NCBI GenBank assembly: GCA_009602725.1
Contig: WELB01000070.1
Location: 238,073-263,672 of the forward strand
Length of the DNA stretch: 25,600 nt
Direction: 5' to 3'
From: Spirogloea muscicola
Lineage: Eukaryota > Streptophyta > Zygnematophyceae > Spirogloeales > Spirogloeaceae
The notes beneath the pieces are model-generated. The model was given only the letters and a program-made list of their open reading frames with translations. It made no database searches and was not told where the DNA came from. Position 1 is the stretch's first letter, and the number at the start of each line of letters is the position of its first letter. Position numbers and translations under genes: made by a program. Of this stretch, positions 1 through 9,256 are shown in pieces.

Positions 1-172
1 CGTCGCTGCGCCTCCGCCCTCGCGCTGCCTCGCGCCTGCCGCGAGCGGCGGCGCTGCGCAGGCTGCGCTTCGCCTCCCCCTCCGCTCGCGACACTTGCGC
101 CGGCGGCGGCGGCCGCGGCCAGAGGGGGCGAGGGAGGCTTGGACGGCGGCGGTGCTTTGTGTGCCGCCTGCC
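1..172 (+). promoter_or_regulatory. GC-rich upstream region / 5' UTR of the GT77 gene
   Basis: A strongly GC-rich stretch with CG/CGG runs lies directly before the first ATG of the glycosyltransferase gene. No TATA-like box is evident. It probably holds the 5' UTR and part of the promoter, but the window edge cuts it off. This is inferred from position only. Confidence 0.4.
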
Positions 173-3100
173 ATGGCCGCCAACGCGGACGCCGTGACGA
201 CGAACTTCGGCGACAGCCCGAACCTCATTCTGCGCAGCACCTCGCGCTCCGAGAAGTCGTCCAGCCCAATCAGCCCCACGCCCTTCTCAGGTGCGATGAA
301 GCAACCATTGGCACCTTCGATCTGACCCCTGGAGACTGGTCTGCCGATGTGGTCTGCACGTCTGCTACCATCAGAGGGTTCCCGAAGGCCGACCGGGGCC
401 CTGGTTGTGTACACCCCATCTGCAGTGATTCCGATCCTTGCAAGCCGGATATGGAGGGCCCCCTAGAATCTTTTCATGGCCTGGAAGCTCAGCTACAGCT
501 TCCCTCTGCCGTGCTGCAAGCTTGCCGTCCAATTACAGCTTGCCATATTCTCGTTGCTGTCGCAGGAAATGGAGAGCACCACCAGGGCCAGCAAGGAGGG
601 TGGTGGGGCCGGGGAATCCGCGGCCAGTCCCTGCTGCGAAGCACTAGTGCTCCTGCCGGAGGGCCGCTGGACATCAGCATGGCGCAGCGCAAGGGCCTCT
701 TCCTAGCCTTCAAGCAGGGGCTCGGCAGATCGCCGCTCATGGCTGCCTTTGTGTTCCTGCTGGGATTCTTGACGGCCATGTGGTCATCGTCGGTCTTCCT
801 CCACAACATCGACCCGCACAAGGTGTCTGCCAAGTGCGTGGACCAGGGCGGGCAGGAAGTCGTTCGTCGCCTGCTATTGAGCACCAAGCTCGGTGGCTCC
901 GATAACCTGCCGCAACTCACCCAGCTTGGCACTGGTACGAGTGCAATTTAGTTGGTTTTCTTAGATCCTGGTTTTGAATCTATGGAGAGTGTGGAAGCTT
1001 GCTCGCTGTAGGCAGTCTCATCCAGTCCAACAAGTGGGCTGCTGATACTTAATCTGCATCGTATCGCTTCAGTAAAGCAGCAGCGGCCTTAGTGCAGATG
1101 CAGGAGCTCAGGGCTGACGGGCTGCATAGGATGTGCATGACTGCTGTACTGCCACACTTATGACCTAGCTGAACTTGCCCCATTTGGCGCGCAGATGGCT
1201 CAGTGGCGCTACCCCTTGAAAGGCCCCTCTCACTAACAATCTTCTGTGCTCCGAAAGGCTACACTGGAGAGAAAGATGACGGCCAGAGACGAGCCCTTCT
1301 GTCTTGGCTTAGGCTGCAGCCCACTCCTAAAATTGTCATCTTGGGAGACGATCCAAGTTTCTTTGAGCTGGAAAGTGAGTGCTTATTGGTCTGCACCAGC
1401 ACAGTTACAGTACATCTGTAGACACCACCATGCTTTCACTTGTGCACCTCGTGAAAGTAGTGCTCCTCAGTTGTGGTCTTGTCTTCATGGTCTTTACGCC
1501 AAGGCGTCTGGGCATTCGCATTTCCGACTTGTATGTACAAGTAACAGAATGATCATAACAAGGTGTGCCACTGTATGCTGTGGCATTCTGCTTTGCAGAG
1601 GAATTCCCAGGTTATCTAACAGTTGAGAAAAATATAGACTTCAACTTTCTGGGTGTACCCCAGTTCCACAGGTTGCCCTCCACCAACTCTACCTTGTACT
1701 TATTATCTGCACGTGCTTCATACAGGCCTGTAGAGAAGCCTCGAGTATTGTATTTATCATCTGCATGTGCTTCATACAGGGCTGTAGAGAAGCTTCGAGT
1801 ATTTATGATTCGAGGACTTGCAGATACTAGACCAGATAAATGACCTATCATTGTTCAGGTTTACTGAGTGTGATTCTTGTGTGCCGTGCCTCAGTATGAT
1901 GGCTCGTGCCCAGGCAGCAGATACTGATCTCTCCATGATAATCAATGGGGATATCATCCTGCTCAACGATCTGCTGCCAGCAGTGCAGAAGGTAGCTGCA
2001 TATTTCAAGGACTTCGTGGTAACTGCGGCGCGCTGGGATGTCAAAGAGGACTTTCCCTTTAGGTGAGGCCAATCCTCTGCTCTGGTGGCAGGTTCGGGCA
2101 TTGTGCACGTTGTTGGAGTGCTGTGTGCCTATTTGATTTTATGCAGTAGTATTTTCAGCTCGGTCAGGGTGCTCTGTCTGAGACTGCAATTTGTACTCAT
2201 GCCTGCATTTATGTGGGGGTGCCACAAGTCGCATTTACTGCTTCTTGTGTCGTGGTCAGGCTGCTGAAGGCATGCCACTTTTCTACCCTGCCGTGTGAGA
2301 GCTTATCTATCCGACTATCTTATCTTACCTTGCTCTTGGCTGCTGCAGCTTCGAAGGTCTGCCAGATACTATTCAGCCACCTAGGGGACTCTGGAGCACA
2401 AAGGTTCCGCAAAAGGAAGTCGATGAGGAGGTCATCTATGACTACACGCGTGCCAATGGAAGTCTACACACATATGGAGGAGTGGACTTCTGGTTGTGGA
2501 ACAACTCACCTGCACCACTTTACTCTGTGAGACCACCATTCTTCATCATCCATATACTAGTAGCTGCTCACTTGGCATTTGTGAGGTTACTACATCATCA
2601 ATGAGTCTGGTCCTAGCTCTGTAGTAGTAATGCTGTCATATGCACGAGGCCAATGCAAGCCTAAATTTCAATACTGGTTATGCTCATCGAGTGTTGTTTG
2701 GCACAGGTTATCATGCCACCATTTGTATTTGGGCGCGGGAAGTATGACAATTGGATGACTCACGAGATGATTTTCTCTGGCACCCGGGAGGTTATTGATG
2801 CGAGCGATTCTGTGACCAGGTAATTTACCAATGATCAATCTTAGAGTGGCTGTAACTTATCAGCAGCTCTAGATGGTCACTGGGCCTCTTGATTTGTATA
2901 TGTGGAGGGCCAGTCTCTTCAATTACTACACTCTGGTGCTCGATTTGCCATGAGGATGCAGCTGATGGACATCTATGGCTTACCTGCTTTCACTGTCACG
3001 ATGTACTTACACACTTGTGTCTGTCATTGTTTGCGCTTCCAATTGGAGCAGCATCCATGTCGCCCATTCATATGCTCATGTTGCTATGGACAATGCAACA

Positions 3101-5639
3101 TCTGCTAAGGTTGGTGTCAATTTCTGGAGTGAGAAGAAGAAGAGCAGCTTTGAGCTCTTTGCAAACATCCATCTTGCTGAGAAGGAGGGCAGCTACACGA
3201 ATCAGAAAGGGACAGCTGTCCATATTCCTTGGCGTATGGCCACCTGCTACGAGCCTGGTGTAGGTAGGTCCACTCCGTGTGTCATCTTACCCTCTGACAA
3301 GCATGTCTTATGACTAGCTGTTGTGGAGAAGAAGTAACATGTGTCCTGCTCGTTTGGCCTAGCTTTTGTAGAAAGTTTAAGAAATAGCTGCCTCGCTCAG
3401 CTGACCTGCTGTCCTTGTTTCTGGCTTCACGAGGTTGTTGCTGTTGAAGCAATAGCTTGTGCGCGAGTATGCTCTTGATAAGGTCATGCATTGACCTTAT
3501 TGCTCGTCTTGCGCAGATCGGAGCATGTGCCTGTTGAAGCGCATACGCCCAGCCAACTGCTCCTGCGAGTATTCCCCATATGCCAACGCCACTCAATCAG
3601 ATCCCAAGTTGCTGGAGAAGAAGTGGACGTGTGGCAGCATTTCTGTGGACAAGAAGTCGGCGTTCGAGATCAACCCCATCCCTGCAGAGACTGGCGCTGC
3701 AGGGTCTGCCAAAGTCATCCCCGGACTTCCACACACGCTCGAGCAGCTGCTGCCGAATGTGGCAGATGAGAACAATGTATGGCTCTCGCATTCACGTCAG
3801 TGCTGAGTGGCTGTGGATGCTTCAGCTTACTCTGGGGGGGAATCAGCGATTGTAGGTTATACAGGAATGTTACCCGGTTCAGCAGCTAGATAAGATGAGA
3901 AATACAGGCATGTTCTTCTTGGGGTCTCTGAAGTCATCAGCATTGAAGAGCAAAACATCACTCAGCGCAGGCTCTGACAAGTATAAAGTCACTGATTATG
4001 TCTTTTGGTACTCTCCTTGCCATGGCTGTGTAGGTGGTGATATTGGTAGCTGTGACCAACGGCTACAATGAAATGCTCATGAATTTCAACTGCCGGCTCC
4101 GCCAGCTTGGCCTAGGCCAACATCTGCTTGTGGCTGCCCTTGACGAGGATCTTTACAGATTCGCATTCCTGCAGGTTTGTCTCAAAGGCCATCTGCGTGT
4201 CGTTGTTTTGCTGCAGGTTTCTGACAAGCATTGTCCTTCCTCAGGATTAAGAGCAGAGGGTGCTAGGTGTATATTCATGCCTTTTACACGCCTTATTATA
4301 TTGTATATGTATCTGATGTACCTGATAATACCTTTCACAGGCCTTATTACACTGTTCTATGTACTTTTCCACACTCACATACAAAGCATACTGACGGCGG
4401 TAAAAGCTTGGAGATGTTGCAGGGCTTGGCAGTGTACTATGAGCAGGTTTCGGCTGGCCTCAAGGACATAAATGAGAAAGATTGTGGATTTGGCAGCCAG
4501 TGCTTCCGCCAGTTCACCAAGCTGAAGTCAAGAGCTGTGCTACATGTCTTGAAGCAGGGCTATAATGTCCTGTGGACTGATGTCGACATTGTCTGGTTCA
4601 AGAATCCCCTACCCCAGGTCTGTCACAGGCTCTTCAGTGTATCAAAGTTACAGTCACACTGCGCTTCTTTAAGGAACTGCTTTTCTATCTTCATGAAGGG
4701 AGGTTGTGAGTCAGACATTCAGGGAGATGTATCCAGCTATAAGCAGCATCTTGTTTTTAGGTGCCAACTTCTAATGAGCCACTGTTTTGACTCGTCGACT
4801 GCACAGATGATGTCATTTGGACCTGGTACATTCCCAATTCAGAGCAACGAGCCTAATGCAACTCTGCCTCCAAGTGGCATCCGTCGTATCAACTCTGGTC
4901 TCTACTTTGCACGATCGGACCCTGTCACCATCAAGGCCTTTGAAGCCATCACCGATCATGCCTCTAAGACAAAGGTCAGCTGCACTTCCTCAGCTCGTCT
5001 GAGCTGCATCAATCAGAGATCCAAGCAAATTTACAGTGCTGAAGATTCGGGCTTGCAGGCAGTCAATGCCTAGGATCTGATGTTCTTTTAAGTCTCTGGT
5101 TGCAGCTGTCAGAGCAGCCAAGTTTCTACGATGTATTGTGTGGTGTGAAGGGCGAGCTCTTGACCAGTCCCACAGAGTGCAAGTAAGTTGCTCACAGGGT
5201 TGTCTTTGTCTTGTTGAAGGTTGATTGATTACGTTCTGCTGAGCAAGCCGTTATTGTGTCTAAGTTGGCGGTTTCTGCCATCAACAGTGCTCAGGTTGCT
5301 CAGTCCTATGTATCTGCCTCGCTTCTCAAATCCAGAGAATGTCTCCTGCAATGTGTCAGGTGGAATGGACTCCGGGTTATTTTCTTGGACAGGAAGATCC
5401 ATCCTAACGGAGCAGTGCATAATATTTGGGATGCTCCCAATGTGACTGAGTCCTGCCTCTCCCTGGGCTGCCTCACTCTTCACAACAACTGGATCCTGGG
5501 CAAGGATGCCAAGATTGAGAGATTTGTGAAGAATGGATACTGGATCTATGACCCAGCCACAAAAATGTGCAAGCACGATTGGTATGCAAGCATCCGAGGT
5601 TTCCAAAGTGGGCAAGGCGCCAAGCCTGCAGCCAAATGA
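173..5639 (+). CDS. GT77-family glycosyltransferase (RAY1-like arabinosyltransferase family), 14 exons, 851 aa
   Basis: Exons: 173-290, 566-934, 1195-1374, 1599-1671, 1895-2062, 2349-2526, 2707-2819, 3052-3263, 3517-3776, 4034-4174, 4423-4617, 4807-4974, 5106-5182, 5336-5639; all phases agree. It is probably a Golgi type II enzyme, with a hydrophobic anchor at residues ~97-117 after a long Gly/Ser-rich N-terminus. The N-terminal half has a GT-A-like NGDIIL (264-269), then ARWDV, YGGVDFWLW and FVFGRGKYDNW blocks. The C-terminal half carries the GT77 core: TKLKSR, then DVD at 657-659 in LWTDVDIVWF (the nucleotide-sugar/metal site), RRINSGLYFARSD, LSEQPSFYDVLCG and LHNNWILG. The C-terminal half resembles plant RAY1, which adds beta-arabinofuranose to arabinogalactan proteins; the family match is firm, the substrate is inferred. 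Exon 8 could start at 3049 and exon 14 at 5360, both in the same phase. Confidence 0.87.
1694..1801. repeat. 54-bp tandem duplication in intron 4 of the GT77 gene
   Basis: Two copies (1694-1747 and 1748-1801) differ at only a few positions; both contain TGTGCTTCATACAGG or its one-base variant. The period of 54 is a multiple of three and one frame is open through both copies. It nevertheless falls between exon 4 (ends 1671) and exon 5 (starts 1895) and does not match the protein family. Confidence 0.85.
3478..3500. repeat. 9-bp perfect inverted repeat in intron 8 of the GT77 gene
   Basis: ATAAGGTCA at 3478-3486 is answered by TGACCTTAT at 3492-3500 across a 5-base spacer. It lies 16 bases before exon 9 (3517), so a hairpin in the pre-mRNA would sit just before the 3' splice site. 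Any effect on splicing is inference. Confidence 0.6.
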
Positions 5640-6394
5640 GGCAGGCCAGGCACCTGGAAGACAGAGGAGCAGGGTCTAAAATAAGATATGCTACTGCGAG
5701 GAGGAGACACAGGTTGCTTCTGTTTGGCTCTGGCCCACCTTGGCTCATTCCTTAGCTAAAAGTTCTATATGGGCTTACTGCCAGCCGGCAGCAATGTAGG
5801 ATACCACAAATCTGGCCGCTGTGTTGTCTCAACACTAAGCCATGGCCTATCAACCCAACCCACCTCTATGACTTGGGAAGAGTGCATGTTGCTCTTCTGT
5901 GAAGCTGCCTGTGATCTCTGGTGGCCAGACGAGAACTCTGAGCTTTGCCTAGAGTGTTAAGTGTTAGCGTGTCAAGAAGTGTTACCTCCATCATTATTGA
6001 TAGTGTAGTATGTCTGACCAACTGGGGTCGGACTTAGGTGACTGGTCATCTGGCCTCCCTTCAGTAGAATGACGAGCATTAGGTCGCCCGAGCACAAACA
6101 ATTGTGGTGGCCAAGCAAGTCCATTATCTTATCTGTTGTGAGAGACAACCAGCAACCAAGCCATGTCTTTGGGCTCCAGATTGTGTACGTCCTTGTCCCA
6201 CTCCAGGTCTCACACGAGCAGGATCTTTCGAAAACGTTCTCTTTCAATTGTGGCAATTTGGCATATTTGCAGTTCTGGTGTACCAGTCTGTCAAATACAT
6301 CAGTATGGCGAACCAGCCAATGGGCTGGGTAATCATCTGACTCAGCCTAGTGGGCAGTGGGAGCTTCTCTGTAGAAGAAAGTGGCTATTCAGAA
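5640..6394. other. 3' UTR and intergenic DNA after the GT77 gene
   Basis: About 750 bases follow the glycosyltransferase stop. The short open frames here on both strands show no recognisable domain. The first part must hold the 3' UTR and poly(A) site. The retrotransposon-related block begins near 6395. Confidence 0.5.
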
Positions 6395-6528
6395 GGAAGA
6401 AGGCGCGCGGTGTGCATGAAATAAAAGCAAGGCCACTTCAAGCCAATACATATGTTCAGGCAGAAAATGCGGAAAGTGCAAAGAATGCAGCGCAAAGAAT
6501 GTGGCTACATGAAATGACGCCCTATACT

Positions 6529-6839
6529 AGGAGGGCCAGAGGTGTCACTAAGCGGGGGGAGCCGTGCTGAGGGGGGCCATATCGACTCGACCTGCACGGC
6601 TTGTGGAGCTGCTAGAGGACGGTGAGGAAGCAGCAATGGTAGGAGGGACGGCGGGTGGGGAAAGGAGGGCCGGAGGTGCCACAGCGGGGGGAGCCGTGCT
6701 AACGGGGGCCTTGTCGACTCGACCCGTACCGCTTGTGGCGCTGCTAGAGGAGGGTGAGGAAGCAACAATGGCAGGAGGGAGGGCAGGTGGGAGAAAGGAG
6801 GGCCGGAGGTGCCACAGCGGGGGGAGCCATGCTGACGGG
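6529..6839. repeat. ~133-bp minisatellite, left part
   Basis: One partial unit (from ~6529) is followed by two full units (6567-6698 and 6699-6831) and the first bases of another. Each unit carries TCGACTCGACC, a TGTGG(A/C)GCTGCTAGAGGA block, GGTGAGGAAGCA and GGAGGTGCCACAGCGGGGGG. The array stops at 6839 with CTGACGGG and resumes at 7441 with the same eight bases. Confidence 0.85.
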
Positions 6840-7440
6840 AAAAAAAAAAAAATGTGTGTATATTAAGAGATGGGGAGGCCATGTGTGGCCAAGTACAAAG
6901 GCAAGCACATTGGACAAATGTACGTGACCTGCTGCTAAGCTGACCCGCTCAGTAAATACTAGTCAGCACATAGAGGTCGCTAGCTGACGCTCGAATACCG
7001 GACGGCAATTGACTAGCTCTTGTGCCAGCAGCTAAGGCTCGACCAGCTTTCTGATGCAGAGCATACGCCTGAGCTCGTTGCAGACAGGTTGACACTCGAC
7101 GTCGCAGAAATGACAGATAGGCTGCCGGCATACCCATCTGGGCTGGGAGCATATCCTCGCGTCGTGCATATCCCAGACTCGCTATGTTCTCGAGTAGGGT
7201 ATGGAAGCGAGGACCCAAGCAGCCGAAAGTGTCGATTGCGGCCGGGAGGAGGTGGTCACTGCGGGGGTAGTCTGGGTAGTGTCGGAGCTTTTTCTGCTCA
7301 GCACCTCCCACTGCGTGGCCAGCAATGTGTGTGGAAGCGGAACTCTTGTATGCCTCAGTCACCACCACATCAACCAGAGCTCGTGGGCCTCCGCCAGGTT
7401 GTACACCCACAATGTCCAGGGTGCGACGGTGATGGCCTCC
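6840..7440 (-). pseudogene. 5'-truncated RLE-type non-LTR retrotransposon copy (endonuclease C-terminus plus 3' UTR)
   Basis: Read on minus, the insert begins at 7440 with an incomplete frame: HRRTLDIV, then GGGPRALVDVVVTEAY, AAIDTFGCLG, a Leu/Arg-rich helix and HQKAGRALAAG, ending SDLYVLTSIY and stop near 6949. The same blocks occur in locus 2 (RRVDLV, GGPRLLLDVVTTDAY, AIDTHGALG). The D...D...K order is that of the RLE nuclease used by R2/CRE-like elements. The stretch aligned to AIKAGYAV in the locus 2 copy reads HIAGHAV here, so the presumed catalytic lysine is lost. A conserved 3' tail follows (6906 to 6853) and the sense strand ends in a T run (6852-6840). CTGACGGG flanks both sides. It is a dead copy. 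Confidence 0.7.
6853..6906 (-). repeat. Conserved 3'-tail repeat, copy 1
   Basis: The plus strand reads GTGTGTAT, then AAGAGATGGGGAGGCC, then GGCCAAGTACAAAGGCAAGC. The same order occurs at 14524-14572 and, more diverged, at 8252-8311. The two GGCC words can pair as a small stem. In copies 1 and 2 the minus-strand end runs into T residues, which marks this as the 3' end of the RLE element family. Confidence 0.75.
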
Positions 7441-7690
7441 CTGACGGGGGCCAGGTCGACTCGACCTGTACCGCTTGTGGAGCTACTAGAGGAGGGTGAG
7501 GAAGCAACAATGGCAGGAAGGAGGGCGGGTGGGAGAAAGGACGGCCGGAGGTGCCACAGATTGAGGGGAGCCGTGCTGACGGGGGCCATGACGACTCGAC
7601 CTGTACCGCTGGTGGAGCTGCTAGAGTTGGGTGAGGAAAGTAGCAATGGCAGGGGGATGGCGGGGGGGGGGGGAAGAAAGGGCTCGCCCA
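7441..7690. repeat. ~133-bp minisatellite, right part
   Basis: One full unit of 135 bases (7441-7575) and a partial one (7576 to ~7690) continue the array seen at 6529-6839. The last unit decays into a G-rich run. If the insert 6840-7440 and one copy of CTGACGGG are removed, the array becomes continuous with its normal period. Confidence 0.85.
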
Positions 7691-7739
7691 TTGAGGATAG
7701 GGGCTGGACAAGCCAGCCCAAAAAAGAATGAAAAAAGAA

Positions 7740-7905
7740 CGAGAAGGGGGCCAGAGGAAGCCAGAGGAAGCGCTAAGAAACCAAAGCACACAAAGAAAGA
7801 AAGCAGCTACAAATCACTCAGTAACCCCTGCTAAGCAGCCGCAAATCAGAGAGGCTAGGGTCCTGGAAGTGGGTCCCCTGGACAGAGCCAGAGGCAGCAG
7901 CGAGG
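7740..7905 (-). pseudogene. C-terminal remnant of an RLE-type retrotransposon ORF
   Basis: The minus strand encodes SLAAASGSVQG, then THFQDPSLSDLRLLSRGY and a stop at 7818-7820. Locus 2 on plus has the close relative DHFQEPSISDLRLLSKGY with its stop at 15403-15405. Homology to the element ends near 7905, so only the last ~30 residues and part of the 3' UTR remain. Confidence 0.6.
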
Positions 7906-8251
7906 GAGGAGGGCCGGTGGTGCCGCGGTTGAAGATCCAGCAAATTGGTAGTAGAATAAGAGCCGGAGCAACGGAGGATCGTCTCGACGGGAAAGGCAGG
8001 GGGACTCGGCGTCAGATCCCTGGCATGATATCCCACAGCGAGAAGATTGGAGGCGGCGGCAGGCTTCATTTCGATGGGGTCGTGCACCATGCGGGAGTCA
8101 GAGAATGTGTGCTCCGGGCAAATTGGGGTGCTGGGCTGCCGACTCGGGGATTCTTAGCTCCTTCTTTGCTGGATTGTCTTGCATAGCTGTGTTGTTTTCC
8201 GGCCCTCTTTCATGTTTCTGGACTGGCTTTTGCACGAGCCCCGCCCCATCT

Positions 8252-8311
8252 GAAAGCAACGGATTGTATCCAGTGATGGAGGGCCTGAGTGGCCCAAGTA
8301 CAAAGGCAAGC
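8252..8311 (-). repeat. Conserved 3'-tail repeat, copy 3 (diverged)
   Basis: Plus-strand GATGGAGGGCCTGAGTGG and CCAAGTACAAAGGCAAGC match the tail repeat of the RLE family. Further matching bases (GGATTGTATCCAGTGATG) extend towards the 3' end of the element. No RLE coding homology could be seen next to it on the minus strand up to ~8480. Confidence 0.6.
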
Positions 8312-9256
8312 CCCCCTTTCCCATATTGGGAGCCCGGCGGCCGATGCTGCAGCCGCCGTATCTCGCTTCGGGCCCCGCCACCGCCACCGCGGCGGGCTTC
8401 CCCGGCGTGACGAGGCCGTCGGTGTGAATCCAGCCCCGCGCTGCGTCAGGGGGAGCGGCGACGGGCACCGGCCCGCCGGCCCCGCAGCAGCGCCCAGGTG
8501 TCCGTTCACACTGACCTTTCTGACACTCCAATGTGCACGCAATGTACACGCCGGCGCTGCGGCGGGGCGGGGGGATCCGTTGCTCCCCAGATCTTTGCGA
8601 GATACCTGCCGACAGGGGCGCCAGATTTTTGGGGGCTCCCGGAGGTACGTGGCGCGAGCTCGGGCCCCGGGGCCCGTGATCTGGGCGCGCAGGGGGCCGC
8701 CCTAGTGCCACGTCCCTCGCCAACATGATTCGGGGGCCCTGTCAAATTAATTGGGGCCGGCCTTTCCAAGACCGTCGGACGAACGAACGGCTTCATTGAC
8801 GCTTGTTTCACATTCTTTCGTGGGCTGGCTTCCCACGGGCCTCGCCACCCTTCAGCCGAGCTGCTTGCCCTCCCGCCCTTCGCTAGGCTGCCTATGCCCC
8901 TTCCGAGCCCCCCGGCGGCTGCCGCGAGAGACCTGCGCACCTTGCCTCCGCCGCCGCTACCGCTCTGCCGCCGCTCACGCCCGGCTCCTGGCACGCCCTC
9001 CAGTCTCCGTCCTTCGGCGAACGGCGGCAGCGGTGACGACGATAACGAGGATCACTCACTGGCCACCTCTTACAATCGACGCTGCGGGGCCCTGAGGTCG
9101 ATGGACAGCCTCCCGGAAGCTCCCAGCTGAGTAGTCGTCGCGGCTGCGTGGCTCCTGCCATGAGCTTTCCGGAGCCGCTCCTGCCACGGCCTTGCCTGCC
9201 CGCGGCTGCCCCGTAGACCCAACTCCGCCACTGTACCCGCCCAAGCCAGCCGAGAC
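8312..9256. other. GC-rich region upstream of the unrecognised gene
   Basis: This very GC-rich stretch has long open frames on both strands, as expected from composition alone. A minus-strand frame at 8154-8726 contains HTDGLVTPGKPAAVAVAGPE, loosely like the start of an RNase H fold, but nothing around it supports that. A plus-strand frame at 8894-9130 is Pro/Arg-rich and could be an upstream ORF. The part nearest 9257 probably holds the promoter and 5' UTR of the next gene. Confidence 0.4.

Larger units (their letters stand above)
6395..7905 (-). mobile_element. Repeat locus 1: 3' block of an RLE-type retrotransposon, interrupted by a minisatellite and a second insertion
   Basis: Read on the minus strand, 7905 to ~7740 matches the plus strand at ~15330-15445 of locus 2. 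The match covers the end of the coding frame, the stop and the start of the 3' UTR. At the far end, the plus-strand run around 6395-6440 (GAAGGCGCGCGGTGTGCAT and onward) matches the minus strand at ~15790-15740. Both ends therefore align to one ~460-base block of locus 2 in inverted orientation. In locus 1 the ends are ~1.5 kb apart because the minisatellite and a second RLE copy lie between them. The boundaries are approximate. Confidence 0.6.

Noticed and set aside
489-932. 147-codon minus-strand open frame at the start of the window
   Set aside because: It is antisense to exon 2 of the GT77 gene, whose signal-anchor and phase-matched splice sites support the plus strand.
8154-8726. Possible RNase H-like start (HTDGLVTPGK) on minus
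   Set aside because: Only a few residues fit, no further RNase H motif follows, and the GC-rich DNA opens frames by chance.
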